Below are positions 23,709 through 32,889 of a DNA stretch of 64,000 bases, piece by piece. Below the pieces are notes generated by a model, which was given only the letters and a program-made list of their open reading frames with translations, had not been told where the DNA came from and made no database searches. Each line of letters opens with the position of its first letter. Positions within the stretch are counted from its first letter, which is position 1. This DNA is from Streptomyces sp. NBC_00414. GTDB lineage: Bacteria > Actinomycetota > Actinomycetes > Streptomycetales > Streptomycetaceae. The position numbers and the translations under genes were made by a program. The stretch is taken from NCBI RefSeq assembly GCF_036038375.1, contig NZ_CP107935.1, positions 5,642,001-5,706,000 on the forward strand. Reading direction: 5' to 3'.

Positions 23709-25166
23709 GTGGGTGTACGTCGCAATTCCGCTGTGGGCGAACAGGGCTCCGGTGGAGCGAAGAAAACGACAAAAGCGGCAGAGGTGAGGCCGGCGACGAC
23801 CGCGGCGGGGGTCGCCGGGAAGGCCGCGGGGGTCGCTGCCTCGGAGATGGCCGCGGCCGCGAAGAAGGCTGCGGTGGCCAAGAAGGCCGCCGCCGCGAAG
23901 AGGACCGCCAAGGAGACCGCCAGGAAGAGCGCTCCCGCGAAGGCGGCCACCAAGAAGGCGCTCGCCAAGAAGGCCCCGGCCAAGAAGGCGCCTGTATCCG
24001 GGGCGGCCGCGACGAAGAGCGCGTCCACGAAGGCGGCTGCCAAGAAGGCGGTGCCCGCCAAGAAAGCCGTGCCTGCCAAGAAGCCCGCGTCAGTGAAGAA
24101 GGCCGTGCCCGTCAAGAAGTCCGTACCCGTCAAGAAGTCCGCGTCGGCCGGGAAGCCCGCGTCAGTGAAGAAGGCCGTGCCCGTCAAGAAGTCCGTACCC
24201 GTCAAGAAGTCCGCGTCGGCCGGGAAGCCCGCGTCGGCGAAGAAAGCCGCGCCCGCCGAGGTGGCGCCCGCCAGGGTCGCCCCCGCCAAGCCGCCCCGGA
24301 ACGAGTCGCACACGGCTCTCGTCCGAAGGGCGCGGCGTATCAACCGCGAGCTCGCCGAGGTGTACCCGTACGCGCACCCGGAGCTGGACTTCGAGAACCC
24401 CTTCCAGCTGGTCGTCGCCACCGTCCTGTCGGCGCAGACGACCGACCTGCGGGTGAACCAGACGACACCGGCGCTCTTCGCGAAGTACCCCACGCCCGAG
24501 GACCTGGCGGCGGCGAACCCGGAGGAGGTCGAGGAGATCCTGCGGCCCACCGGGTTCTTCCGGGCCAAGACCAAGTCGGTGATGGGCCTCTCCAAGGCGC
24601 TGCGGGACGACTTCGGCGGCGAGGTCCCCGGCCGTCTCGAAGACCTGGTCAAACTGCCCGGCGTCGGCCGCAAGACCGCCTTCGTCGTCCTCGGGAACGC
24701 TTTCGGGCGCCCCGGCATCACCGTGGACACCCACTTCCAGCGGCTCGTGCGCCGCTGGGAGTGGACCGCCGAGAAGGAGCCCGAGAAGATCGAGGCGGCC
24801 ATCGGCGAGCTCTTCCCGAAGACCGAGTGGACGATGCTGTCGCACCACGTGATCTTCCACGGCCGCCGTATCTGTCACGCTCGCAAACCCGCCTGCGGCG
24901 CCTGCCCCATCGCCCCGCTCTGCCCGGCGTACGGGGAGGGCGAGACGGACCCGGAGAAGGCGAAGAAGCTCCTGAAGTACGAGAAGGGCGGCTTCCCGGG
25001 CCAGCGCCTCAACCCTCCGCAGTCCTACCTGGACGCGGGCGGCATCCCCGCCCCGCCGCTCGGAGCGACCGGCTCCGCTTCACCCGCGTCCGGTGCACCC
25101 GGTTCACCCGCGTCCGGTGCACCCGCATCACCCGCGTCCGGTTCACCCGCGCGGGGCACCGGATGA
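23709..25166 (+). CDS. nth: Endonuclease III with a long histone-H1-like N-terminal tail
   Basis: GTG at 23709 follows AAGGGGG by 8 nt and gives 485 residues; GTG 23664 would add 15. Residues 1 to about 190 are an Ala/Lys/Pro/Val tail (KKAVPVKKSVPVKKSA type) resembling linker histone or HupS tails. The DNA glycosylase/AP-lyase core follows: helix-hairpin-helix LPGVGRKTA with catalytic Lys322, VDTHFQRL with Asp340, and the [4Fe-4S] ligands in CHARKPACGACPIAPLC (C-x6-C-x2-C-x5-C). It removes oxidised pyrimidines. The tail is about twice the core's missing length compared with E. coli Nth (about 211 aa) and probably increases nonspecific DNA binding. The extreme C-terminus is another Ser/Pro/Ala/Gly repeat. 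Confidence 0.93.
   Translation: MGVRRNSAVGEQGSGGAKKTTKAAEVRPATTAAGVAGKAAGVAASEMAAAAKKAAVAKKAAAAKRTAKETARKSAPAKAATKKALAKKAPAKKAPVSGAAATKSASTKAAAKKAVPAKKAVPAKKPASVKKAVPVKKSVPVKKSASAGKPASVKKAVPVKKSVPVKKSASAGKPASAKKAAPAEVAPARVAPAKPPRNESHTALVRRARRINRELAEVYPYAHPELDFENPFQLVVATVLSAQTTDLRVNQTTPALFAKYPTPEDLAAANPEEVEEILRPTGFFRAKTKSVMGLSKALRDDFGGEVPGRLEDLVKLPGVGRKTAFVVLGNAFGRPGITVDTHFQRLVRRWEWTAEKEPEKIEAAIGELFPKTEWTMLSHHVIFHGRRICHARKPACGACPIAPLCPAYGEGETDPEKAKKLLKYEKGGFPGQRLNPPQSYLDAGGIPAPPLGATGSASPASGAPGSPASGAPASPASGSPARGTG
24087..24230 (+). repeat. Perfect 72-bp tandem duplication in the nth tail
   Basis: The unit starting GCGTCAGTGAAGAAGGCCGT at 24087 is repeated exactly at 24159, duplicating 24 codons of the Lys/Val/Pro tail. 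Absence of mismatches indicates a recent event. Confidence 0.95.
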
Positions 25167-25218
25167 CGGAACGATCTGCGGCCCCGCGGGCGTTGAGAGC
25201 AGCAGAACGGGGGTGGCG

Positions 25219-25944
25219 ATGACGCGCGCGAGCCACACGCACGACGTACAGGACGGCACACGCGACCTGCGGTACGGCGATCTGACCGTGACCAAGGCCG
25301 GGCTGCCCGGCTGGCTCGACCCGGTGGTGCGCGCCGTCGAGACGGTCCAGCCGAGCCAGTTGAGCCGCTTCCTGCCGCCGGAGGACGGCGCGGGACGCCA
25401 GTCGGCCGTGCTGGTCCTGTTCGGCGAGGGCGAGCGCGGACCCGAGCTGCTGCTCATGGAGCGCGCCACCTCGCTCCGATCGCACGCCGGACAGCCGTCC
25501 TTCCCCGGTGGCGCCCTCGACCCGGAGGACGGCGACCCTAAGGCCGACGGGCCGCTGCGGGCCGCCCTGCGCGAGGCCGAGGAGGAGACCGGGCTCGACC
25601 CCCGGGGCGTCCAGCTCTTCGGTGTGCTCCCGAAGCTCTACATCCCGGTGAGCGGCTTCGTGGTCACCCCGGTCCTCGGCTGGTGGCGCGAGCCGACCCC
25701 GGTCGACGCGGTCGACCTGAACGAGACCGCGAGGGTCTTCACCGTGCCCGTGGCGGATCTCACGGATCCGGCCAACCGCGTGACCGCGGTCCACCCCAGG
25801 GGCCACGCAGGCCCGGCATTCCTGGTCGAATCGGCCCTGGTCTGGGGCTTCACGGCCGGAATCATCGACCGCCTGCTGCACTACGCCGACTGGGAGCGTC
25901 CCTGGGACCGCGACAAGCAGGTCCCGCTCGACTGGCGCGCATGA
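25219..25944 (+). CDS. CoA-pyrophosphatase-type NUDIX hydrolase
   Basis: ATG at 25219 gives 241 residues. The CoA-specific NuCoA-like motif LLMERATSLRSHAGQPSFPG immediately precedes the Nudix box GGALDPEDGDPKADGPLRAA followed by LREAEEETGL. These define enzymes that hydrolyse CoA or its derivatives to phosphopantetheine and 3',5'-ADP. The C-terminus (FLVESALVWGFTAGIIDRLL) matches the family. It lies between nth and marP, as in mycobacteria (Rv3672c). Unlike the mycobacterial locus, no TlpA-like thioredoxin gene separates it from nth. Confidence 0.92.
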   Translation: MTRASHTHDVQDGTRDLRYGDLTVTKAGLPGWLDPVVRAVETVQPSQLSRFLPPEDGAGRQSAVLVLFGEGERGPELLLMERATSLRSHAGQPSFPGGALDPEDGDPKADGPLRAALREAEEETGLDPRGVQLFGVLPKLYIPVSGFVVTPVLGWWREPTPVDAVDLNETARVFTVPVADLTDPANRVTAVHPRGHAGPAFLVESALVWGFTAGIIDRLLHYADWERPWDRDKQVPLDWRA

Positions 25945-26064
25945 CAGGGTGGCCCCTGTGCTGTGTCTTCCCGGGAGGCTCCGTGTCCCCCTGCCGCTGC
26001 GCGGCGGACCGGTCCCCCGGCCAGGACATGGCTACCGCAAAGTGATGAGGCGAGGCTTGAAGCA

Positions 26065-27270
26065 GTGGCAGTGAACGTGCTGGACATCCTGTTGCTGGTC
26101 GCCGCCGTGTGGTTCGCGATCGTGGGCTATCGCCAGGGGTTCGTCGTCGGCATCCTGTCGGTGATCGGTTTCCTGGGCGGTGGCCTCGTCGCCGTCTACC
26201 TCCTGCCCGTCGTCTGGGGCGCCCTGACGGACGACGCGGAGGTCGGTACGACCGCCGCCGTCGTCGCCGTGATCGTGGTGATCGTCTGCGCCTCCGTCGG
26301 CCAGGCCCTCACCACCCATCTCGGCAACAAGCTCCGCCGGTACATCACCTGGTCCCCGGCCCGCGCCCTGGACGCCACGGGCGGCGCCCTCGTCAACGTC
26401 GTGGCGATGCTCCTCGTCGCCTGGCTGATCGGCTCGGCCCTGGCCGGTACGACGCTGCCGACGCTCGGCAAGGAGGTCCGCGGCTCCAAGGTGCTGCTCG
26501 GCGTGGCACGGGCCCTGCCCGCCCAGGCCGACACCTGGTTCGACGGCTTCTCCTCGGTCCTCGCACGCAACGGCTTCCCGCAGGTCTTCAGCCCCTTCTC
26601 GGACGAGCAGATCGACCCGGTGCAGGACCCCGACCCGGCGCTTGCGACGAGCCCGGTCGCCACCCGTGCCCAGCGCTCCATCGTCAAGGTCACCGGCACC
26701 GCCCAGAGCTGCGGCAAGGTCCTCGAAGGCACCGGCTTCGTCTTCGGACAGCGCCGCGTGATGACCAACGCCCATGTGGTGGGCGGCGTGGACGAGCCGT
26801 ACGTCCAGATAGGCGGCGAGGGCAAGCGCCTCGCCGCGAAGGTCGTGCTCTACGACTGGGAGCGCGACATCGCCGTACTGGACGTGCCCGAACTGCAGGC
26901 GCCCGTCCTGCAGTTCGCCGGCCGCCCGGCGGTCAGGTCGGACGGCGCGATCGTCGCGGGCTTCCCGGAGAACGGCTCGTACACGATCAACGCGGCGCGG
27001 GTGCGCGGCCCCATCACCGCCAACGGCCCGGACATCTACCACCGGGGCACGGTGAAGCGAAAGGTGTACTCGCTCTTCGCGACCGTGCGCCAGGGCAACT
27101 CCGGCGGCCCGCTGCTCACCCCGGACGGCAAGGTGTACGGCGTGGTGTTCGCGAAGTCCCTCGACGACCCCGAGACGGGTTACGCGCTGACCGTGGAGGA
27201 GATCCAGGAGGACATCACCAAGGGCCGCACCGCCAACCAGCAGGTGGACAGCGACAGCTGCGCGCTCTGA
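26065..27270 (+). CDS. marP: MarP-like membrane-anchored serine protease
   Basis: GTG at 26065 (CGAGG 9 nt upstream) gives 401 residues. Four N-terminal transmembrane helices (VLDILLLVAAVWFAIVGYRQ onward) form a CvpA-like domain. The trypsin-like periplasmic domain has H237 (TNAHVV), D268 (ERDIAVLDV) and S346 (QGNSGGPLL). Cysteines in QSCGKV and the terminal DSCAL could form the disulfide that stabilises M. tuberculosis MarP (Rv3671c). That enzyme supports acid and oxidative-stress resistance by activating a peptidoglycan hydrolase. The Streptomyces substrate is unknown. It follows the CoA-NUDIX gene in the same direction. Confidence 0.93.
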   Translation: MAVNVLDILLLVAAVWFAIVGYRQGFVVGILSVIGFLGGGLVAVYLLPVVWGALTDDAEVGTTAAVVAVIVVIVCASVGQALTTHLGNKLRRYITWSPARALDATGGALVNVVAMLLVAWLIGSALAGTTLPTLGKEVRGSKVLLGVARALPAQADTWFDGFSSVLARNGFPQVFSPFSDEQIDPVQDPDPALATSPVATRAQRSIVKVTGTAQSCGKVLEGTGFVFGQRRVMTNAHVVGGVDEPYVQIGGEGKRLAAKVVLYDWERDIAVLDVPELQAPVLQFAGRPAVRSDGAIVAGFPENGSYTINAARVRGPITANGPDIYHRGTVKRKVYSLFATVRQGNSGGPLLTPDGKVYGVVFAKSLDDPETGYALTVEEIQEDITKGRTANQQVDSDSCAL

Positions 27271-27680
27271 CAGCCGAGCGCGCCAGGGCCTGTCCGACGG
27301 GCTCGGTGGAGAGTCCGCCACGGGGGATACGCCGGTGAAGGTCCCTGCGCGGCCGGCTCAGGCGCGGGGATGACGCAAACGCGCCGAGACCCATCGGGCC
27401 CGGCGCCTCAGAATGTGCGGGATTCCCAGCCGGGGGTCCGTGCCCTGCAGTTGCGGGGCGCCCCTTCGGTGGGAGCTCAGCCCGCCGATCGAGCGGCGGT
27501 TGCGTGCTGCGTCACTGTAGTCGTGCGTCCAGCCCATACACCGACGTCTGCCCCCGCCCCAAGGTCGATAACCGCCCCCACGCCCCCCAATTGGCCTATG
27601 CGAGAGGCAATTGGCGTTCGTAGAACAGGCGTTCCCGGGACCGGTACGGGACGACCCCGGCGGTCCGGTGCCGGACGGCC
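27271..27680. other. Gap between marP and the alpha/beta hydrolase gene
   Basis: Apart from the possible 59-residue gene at 27358-27537 I see nothing coding. A less GC-rich stretch (27580-27640) with repeated AATTGG motifs could hold the promoter of that small gene. Confidence 0.45.
27358..27537 (-). CDS. Small conserved-looking basic protein (59 aa), function unknown
   Basis: ATG at 27537 gives MGWTHDYSDAARNRR followed by a basic body and the ending LRHPRA. Codons have the high third-position GC of real genes, and the N-terminal aromatic/acidic motif looks protein-like. The ribosome site (GGGGGC) is poor and distant. I do not recognise a family. It is convergent with marP and lies downstream of the hydrolase gene. 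Confidence 0.45.
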   Translation of the reverse strand: MGWTHDYSDAARNRRSIGGLSSHRRGAPQLQGTDPRLGIPHILRRRARWVSARLRHPRA

Positions 27681-28646
27681 TCAACGGTCCGGTTCGGGGT
27701 CCTTCAGCCAGTTCACCAGCTCGGTGGAGAACGCCACCGGGTCCTCCTCGTGCGGAAAGTGCCCGAGCCCGTCGAACAGCCGCCAGCGGTACGGCGCTTC
27801 GACGTACTCCCCGGACCCCGCGGCGCTCCGCGTGCGCATCACCGGATCGAGCGATCCGTGCAGATGGAGTGTGGGCACCCGCACCGGCCGCTTCATGCGC
27901 CGGTTGAACTGGATGCCGTCGGGACGGGCCATCGAGCGGACCATCCACCGGTACGGCTCGACCGAGCAGTGCGCCGTAGAGGGGATGAGCATCGCCCGCC
28001 GGTACGCCTCCACGGCGTCGTCGTCCGGCAGCCGCGGTCCCGACCAGTCCCGGATGAGCCGGCCGACCAGGGCGCCCTCGTCGGCGATCAGTTGGCGCTC
28101 GGGGATCCAGGGCCGCTGAAAGCCCCAGACGTACGAACCGGCAGCGGTCTGCTTCATGTCCGAGAGCATCGCCGAGCGCCAGCGCCGGGGATGCGGCATC
28201 GAGGACACCACCAGCCGGCGCACCAGCTTGGGGCGCATCACGGCCGCCGTCCACGCCAGATAGCCGCCGAGGTCATGGCCGACCAGCGCGGCGTCGGGCT
28301 CACCGAGGGACCGTACGACCCCGGTGATGTCGAGCGCGAGGTTCGCCGGGTCGTAGCCGCGTGGGGTGCGGTCGCTGCCGCCGACGCCCCGCAGGTCCAT
28401 GGCGACCGCGCGGAAGCCCGCGTCGGAGAGCGCCACCAGCTGATGCCGCCAGGCCCACCAGAACTGCGGGAAGCCGTGCAGCAGCAGGACCAGCGGCCCG
28501 TCACCCATCTCGGCGATGTGGAAACGCGCCCCGTTCGCGGCGACATCCCGGTGGATCACCTCTTTGGCGCCGGGCACGTCGAGCCGTACGACGGAGGTGG
28601 GTTGCGCCGAGGACGGTTGCCCCGCAGGGATGGAGGAGCCGGTCAT
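27681..28646 (-). CDS. Alpha/beta hydrolase, epoxide-hydrolase-like (EphE-like)
   Basis: The 321-residue product has the oxyanion motif LLLHGFPQFWWAWRHQ, the nucleophile elbow VGHDLGGY with Asp as nucleophile (epoxide hydrolase/dehalogenase type), and a terminal GLGHFPHEEDP with the catalytic His. PTLHLHGSLDPVMR carries the probable charge-relay Asp. The ATG overlaps the stop of the holin-like gene by 4 bp (ATGA), so both are translated from one mRNA. The mycobacterial EphE (Rv3670) occupies the same position near marP. Substrate unknown. Confidence 0.9.
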   Translation of the reverse strand: MTGSSIPAGQPSSAQPTSVVRLDVPGAKEVIHRDVAANGARFHIAEMGDGPLVLLLHGFPQFWWAWRHQLVALSDAGFRAVAMDLRGVGGSDRTPRGYDPANLALDITGVVRSLGEPDAALVGHDLGGYLAWTAAVMRPKLVRRLVVSSMPHPRRWRSAMLSDMKQTAAGSYVWGFQRPWIPERQLIADEGALVGRLIRDWSGPRLPDDDAVEAYRRAMLIPSTAHCSVEPYRWMVRSMARPDGIQFNRRMKRPVRVPTLHLHGSLDPVMRTRSAAGSGEYVEAPYRWRLFDGLGHFPHEEDPVAFSTELVNWLKDPEPDR

Positions 28647-29143
28647 GAGGACGAGCGTGTCACAGCCTCGACCCCGTCACCGACCTCGTCACCGACCCGG
28701 TACACGGTGGTCACCTGACGGGGGTGCGGCTTCACGTTCTGCAGTACGGCCGCCGATTCCTTGACCGAGGCGGCCGTCTTCTGCGGGCCCTTCCCCTTCT
28801 TGGCCTTCTTCGCGAAGACCACGCCGATCAGCGCGAGGACCCCGGCGACCAGCACGTTCGCGGCGAACGACAGCAGGAAGCAGACCGCCATGTTCCAGTC
28901 GCTCCAGGTACGGATCCCGTACGCCAGCGCGAAGCTCAGCATCGGCAGGGAGAAGATCAGTACCGCGCCGGCCGCGCTGAACGCGCCACCGCCGACCGCT
29001 CCGCGCTTGACGTCCCGCTTGAGCTGCGCCTTCGCCAGTGCGATCTCGTCGTGCACCAGCGCGGACATCTCGGTCGTCGCCGAGGCGAACAGCTGGCCGA
29101 TGCTGCGTTCGGCGCCGACCGGGCTGCCGTCGGGTGCGCTCAT
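28643..29143 (-). CDS. Phage holin family (DUF1469/Act_Hol-like) membrane protein
   Basis: The 166-residue protein starts with ATG at 29143. An amphipathic N-terminal helix (GQLFASATTEMSALVHDEIA) is followed by LAKAQLKRDVKRGAVGGGAF and two transmembrane helices with polar turns, typical of the actinobacterial holin-like superfamily (Rv3669). A Lys-rich cytoplasmic tail follows (AKKAKKGKG). The role is unknown; the name reflects topology, not lysis. It is co-translated with the alpha/beta hydrolase. Confidence 0.87.
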   Translation of the reverse strand: MSAPDGSPVGAERSIGQLFASATTEMSALVHDEIALAKAQLKRDVKRGAVGGGAFSAAGAVLIFSLPMLSFALAYGIRTWSDWNMAVCFLLSFAANVLVAGVLALIGVVFAKKAKKGKGPQKTAASVKESAAVLQNVKPHPRQVTTVYRVGDEVGDGVEAVTRSSS

Positions 29144-29262
29144 CGCGTACTCCCTGTTGTCTTGTCGCCGTTGTCTTGTCTGTGTCTTGGCTGTCCGTGT
29201 GGTTCGGCCGGTGGTTCGGACCGTAAGGTCCGGGCCGTACGTTTCGGACCGTGTGTGTCAGA

Positions 29263-30750
29263 TCATGCCGGACCGTCGTGCTCCACGCCTGCCCCGCCCG
29301 TCACTTCGGCAAGCCTTCGGTGTTCGGCGGCCTTGCGCTCGTAGATCTCGGCCATGCGCAGGTGGTAGGCCGGGTCGTCCTGTTCGTACACGTCGGGGAC
29401 GCCCGAGAGGTCCTCGTCGCGCTCCTCGTCCGCCCACAGCCTGCGGTACTTGGCGTTGCGCAGCTTCAGCAGCACGCCCGACAGGACGGTCGCGATCAGG
29501 GAACCCGTCAGGACGGCGGCCTTGACCTCGTCGGTGAGCGCCGGGTCGCCCGCGAAGGCGAGTTCGCCGATGAGCAGCGACACGGTGAAGCCGATGCCCG
29601 CGAGGGAGGCCACCGCGAAGACGTCCGGCCAGGCGAGGTCGTCGGAGAGCGAGGCACTGGTGAAGCGGGCCGTCAGCCACGTACCGCCGAAGATGCCGAC
29701 CGCCTTGCCGACGACGAGACCGAGCACGACCCCGAGGGTCTCCGGCTGGGTGAACACCTCGCCGAGCGCGCCGCCCGACACCCCGACCCCTGCGCTGAAC
29801 AGCGCGAACAGCGGTACGGCGAGGCCCGCCGACAGGGGACGTACGAGATGTTCGACGTGTTCGCCGGGTGAGTGCTCCTCGCCCTCGCGGGTGGTGCAGC
29901 GCAGCATCAGGCCCATCGCGACGCCGGCGACGGTGGCGTGGATGCCGCTGTTGTACATCAGGCCCCAGACGACCAGGGCGAGCGGCACGTACACGTACCA
30001 GCCGCGTACGCCCTTCCTGAGCAGCAGCCAGAAGACGGCGAGGCCGACGACGGCGCCGCCGAGCGCGGCGAAGTCCAGGTCGTCGGTGAAGAAGATCGCG
30101 ATGATCAGGATCGCGAAGAGGTCGTCGACGACGGCGAGCGTGAGCAGGAAGGCGCGCAGGGCGCTCGGCAGCGAGGTGCCGAGGACGGCGAGGACGGCGA
30201 GCGCGAAGGCGATGTCGGTCGCGGTGGGTACGGCCCAGCCGGCGAGCGAGCCGCCACCGGTGACGCCGACCAGGGTGTAGACGAGCGCGGGCACGGCCAT
30301 GCCGCAGAGCGCGGCGACGACGGGGAGCGCGGCGGCCCGTGGGTCCTTGAGGTCGCCCGCGACCAGTTCGCGCTTGAGCTCGATGCCGGCGACGAAGAAG
30401 AAGACCGCGAGGAGTCCGTCGGCGGCCCAGTGCTGGACGGAGAGGTTCAGACCGAGTGCGGCGGGCCCGACGTGGAAGTCGCGGACGGACTCGTAACTCT
30501 CCCGGACCGGGGTGTTCGCCCAGATCAGCGCGGCGACGGCGGCGACGAGCAGGAGGACGCCGCCGACCGTCTCGGTGCGCAGCGCGTCCGCGACGAAGGT
30601 CCGCTCGGGCAGTGAGAGGCGTCCGAGGACCTTGCGGTCCTTTTCGAGGGCCTTGCGGTCCTCGGCGGTCCGGCGGTTGTCGCCTGGAGTGGGGGAGGGG
30701 GTGGGCGCGGGCACGGGGTCGACCTCCGGTCGGTGGGCAGGACGGAACAC
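29263..30750 (-). CDS. nhaA: Na+/H+ antiporter NhaA
   Basis: The 495-residue protein has about 12 transmembrane helices after an N-terminal extension of about 55 residues. Antiporter residues are visible: PTATDIAFALAVL (helix IV Asp) and LTLAVVDDLFAILIIAIF (the helix V Asp pair that binds Na+). FFFVAGIELKREL and GIGFTVSLLIGELAF are further family signatures. The C-terminus has a cytoplasmic acidic tail (EERDEDLSGVPDVYEQDDPA) not present in E. coli NhaA (388 aa). It exchanges protons for sodium at the plasma membrane. ATG 30750 was chosen, but a GTG 13 codons downstream (VPAPTPSPT) is possible. Confidence 0.94.
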   Translation of the reverse strand: MFRPAHRPEVDPVPAPTPSPTPGDNRRTAEDRKALEKDRKVLGRLSLPERTFVADALRTETVGGVLLLVAAVAALIWANTPVRESYESVRDFHVGPAALGLNLSVQHWAADGLLAVFFFVAGIELKRELVAGDLKDPRAAALPVVAALCGMAVPALVYTLVGVTGGGSLAGWAVPTATDIAFALAVLAVLGTSLPSALRAFLLTLAVVDDLFAILIIAIFFTDDLDFAALGGAVVGLAVFWLLLRKGVRGWYVYVPLALVVWGLMYNSGIHATVAGVAMGLMLRCTTREGEEHSPGEHVEHLVRPLSAGLAVPLFALFSAGVGVSGGALGEVFTQPETLGVVLGLVVGKAVGIFGGTWLTARFTSASLSDDLAWPDVFAVASLAGIGFTVSLLIGELAFAGDPALTDEVKAAVLTGSLIATVLSGVLLKLRNAKYRRLWADEERDEDLSGVPDVYEQDDPAYHLRMAEIYERKAAEHRRLAEVTGGAGVEHDGPA

Positions 30751-30863
30751 ATGCCGACCAGACTTCCCGGCGCACCTATGGACACTCCGGGCTCGTTCAG
30801 CGCTCGGAAGTTTTGTTGTCGCGTGTTGACGCGTTGACGTCCTTCGCAGCCTACCCGCGATGG

Positions 30864-30907
30864 CGAAGGGGCACCCGACGGCGTGTCCGCCACCGGGTGC
30901 CCCTTCG
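30864..30907 (-). terminator. Terminator downstream of acs
   Basis: A perfect 14-bp stem CGAAGGGGCACCCG/CGGGTGCCCCTTCG has an inner GGCG/CGCC extension in its 16-nt loop. Confidence 0.85.
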
Positions 30908-30933
30908 AATTCCCCGTCCGTACGGGACCGGTC

Positions 30934-32889
30934 TCAGTCCTCGCTGGACGCCGCCGGGAGCTTCGTCTGGATGAGGTCCATGACGGTGGAGTCGGTCAGC
31001 GTGGTGACGTCACCCAGCTGGCGGTTCTCCGCGACGTCGCGCAGCAGCCGGCGCATGATCTTGCCGGAGCGGGTCTTGGGCAGCTCGGCCACCGGCAGGA
31101 TCCGCTTCGGCTTGGCGATCGGGCCGAGGGCCTTGCCGACGTGAGCCCGCAGTTCGCCGACGAGGGTCTCGGTCTCCGACGCGGAACCGCGCAGGATCAC
31201 GAAGGCCACGATCGCCTGGCCGGTCGTCTCGTCCGCCGCCCCCACGACCGCCGCCTCGGCGACCGACGGGTGCGAGACGAGCGCCGACTCGACCTCGGTG
31301 GTCGAGATGTTGTGCCCCGACACGAGCATCACGTCGTCCACCCGGCCGAGCAGCCAGATGTCGCCGTCGTCGTCCTTCTTGGCGCCGTCGCCCGCGAAGT
31401 ACTTGCCCTCGAAGCGCGACCAGTAGGTGTCGATGTACCGCTGGTCGTCGCCCCAGATGGTGCGCAGCATCGACGGCCACGGCTCGGTCAGGACGAGATA
31501 GCCGCCACCGCCGTCGGGGACCTCCCGCGCCTCGTCGTCGACGACCGTCGCCGAGATGCCCGGCAGCGCCCGCTGCGCGGATCCGGGCTTGGTGTCGGTG
31601 ACGCCCGGCAGCGGCGAGATCATCATCGCGCCGGTCTCGGTCTGCCACCAGGTGTCCACGATCGGAGTGCGGTCGCCGCCGATGTGCTTGCGGTACCAGA
31701 CCCACGCCTCGGGGTTGATCGGCTCACCGACCGAGCCCAGGACGCGCAGGCTCGACAGGTCGAACTTCGCGGGGATGTCGTCGCCCCACTTCATGAACGT
31801 ACGGATGGCCGTCGGGGCCGTGTAGAGGATCGTCACGCCGTACTTCTGGATGATCTCCCAGAAGCGCCCCTGGTGCGGGGTGTCGGGCGTGCCCTCGTAC
31901 ATGACCTGGGTCGCGCCGTTCGCCAGCGGCCCGTACGTGATGTAGGAGTGCCCGGTGACCCAGCCGATGTCGGCGGTGCACCAGTAGACGTCGGTCTCCG
32001 GCTTGAGGTCGAAGACGGAGTGGTGCGTGTACGCGGCCTGGGTGAGGTAGCCGCCGGAGGTGTGCAGGATGCCCTTGGGCTTACCCGTCGTCCCCGAGGT
32101 GTAGAGGATGAACAGCGGGTGCTCGGCGTCGAACGCCTCGGGCGTGTGCTCGGCGGACTGCTTCTGCGTGATCTCGTGCCACCACACGTCGCGGCCCTCG
32201 GTCCACGCGACGTCCTGGCCCGTACGGCGCACGACGAGCACCTTGTCCACGCCGTCGACCCGGGAGACCGCCTCGTCGACGGCCGGCTTGAGCGCGGCCG
32301 GCTTGCCGCGCCGGTAGCCGCCGTCCGAGGTGATGACCAGCTTGGCGTCGGCGTCCTGGATGCGGGTGGCGATGGCGTCGGCGGAGAAGCCGCCGAAGAC
32401 CACCGAGTGCGCGGCGCCGATGCGGGCGCAGGCCAGCATCGAGATGACGGCCTCGGGGATCATCGGCAGATAGACGGCGACCCGGTCGCCCTTCTCGACC
32501 CCCAGCTCGGTGAGGGCGTTGGCCGCCCGAGAGACCTCGTCCTTGAGCTCGGCGTAGGTGATGGCGCGGCTGTCCCCGGGCTCGCCCTCGAAGTGGATGG
32601 CGACCCGGTCGCCGTGGCCGGCCTCGACATGCCGGTCCACGCAGTTGTACGCGACGTTGAGCTTGCCGTCCTTGAACCACTTCGCGAACGGAGGGTTCGA
32701 CCAGTCCAGGGTCTCGGTCGGCTCGGTGGCCCAGGTCAGCCGACGGGCCTGCTCGGCCCAGAAGCCGAGCCTGTCAGCCTTGGCCTGCTCGTACGCCTCC
32801 GCTGTGACGTTGGCGTTCGCGGCCAGGTCGGCGGGCGGCGCGAACCTGCGTTCTTCCCTGAGCAGGTTGGCCAGGCTTTCGTTGCTCAC
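30934..32889 (-). CDS. acs: Acetyl-CoA synthetase
   Basis: GTG at 32889 with a GGGAGA box gives 651 residues, the standard length of AMP-forming Acs. Motifs include the AMP-binding loop YTSGTTGKPKGILHT, VDTWWQTETG, the hinge region WLLGRVDDVMLVSGHNIST and the C-terminal TRSGKIMRR, whose Lys is the regulatory acetylation site of the Pat/CobB system. It activates acetate to acetyl-CoA for entry into the TCA and glyoxylate pathways. Upstream in-frame codons back to 33063 lack a ribosome site. It is followed by a strong terminator. The SulP-carbonic anhydrase gene lies 204 bp upstream on the same strand and is probably separate. Confidence 0.96.
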   Translation of the reverse strand: MSNESLANLLREERRFAPPADLAANANVTAEAYEQAKADRLGFWAEQARRLTWATEPTETLDWSNPPFAKWFKDGKLNVAYNCVDRHVEAGHGDRVAIHFEGEPGDSRAITYAELKDEVSRAANALTELGVEKGDRVAVYLPMIPEAVISMLACARIGAAHSVVFGGFSADAIATRIQDADAKLVITSDGGYRRGKPAALKPAVDEAVSRVDGVDKVLVVRRTGQDVAWTEGRDVWWHEITQKQSAEHTPEAFDAEHPLFILYTSGTTGKPKGILHTSGGYLTQAAYTHHSVFDLKPETDVYWCTADIGWVTGHSYITYGPLANGATQVMYEGTPDTPHQGRFWEIIQKYGVTILYTAPTAIRTFMKWGDDIPAKFDLSSLRVLGSVGEPINPEAWVWYRKHIGGDRTPIVDTWWQTETGAMMISPLPGVTDTKPGSAQRALPGISATVVDDEAREVPDGGGGYLVLTEPWPSMLRTIWGDDQRYIDTYWSRFEGKYFAGDGAKKDDDGDIWLLGRVDDVMLVSGHNISTTEVESALVSHPSVAEAAVVGAADETTGQAIVAFVILRGSASETETLVGELRAHVGKALGPIAKPKRILPVAELPKTRSGKIMRRLLRDVAENRQLGDVTTLTDSTVMDLIQTKLPAASSED

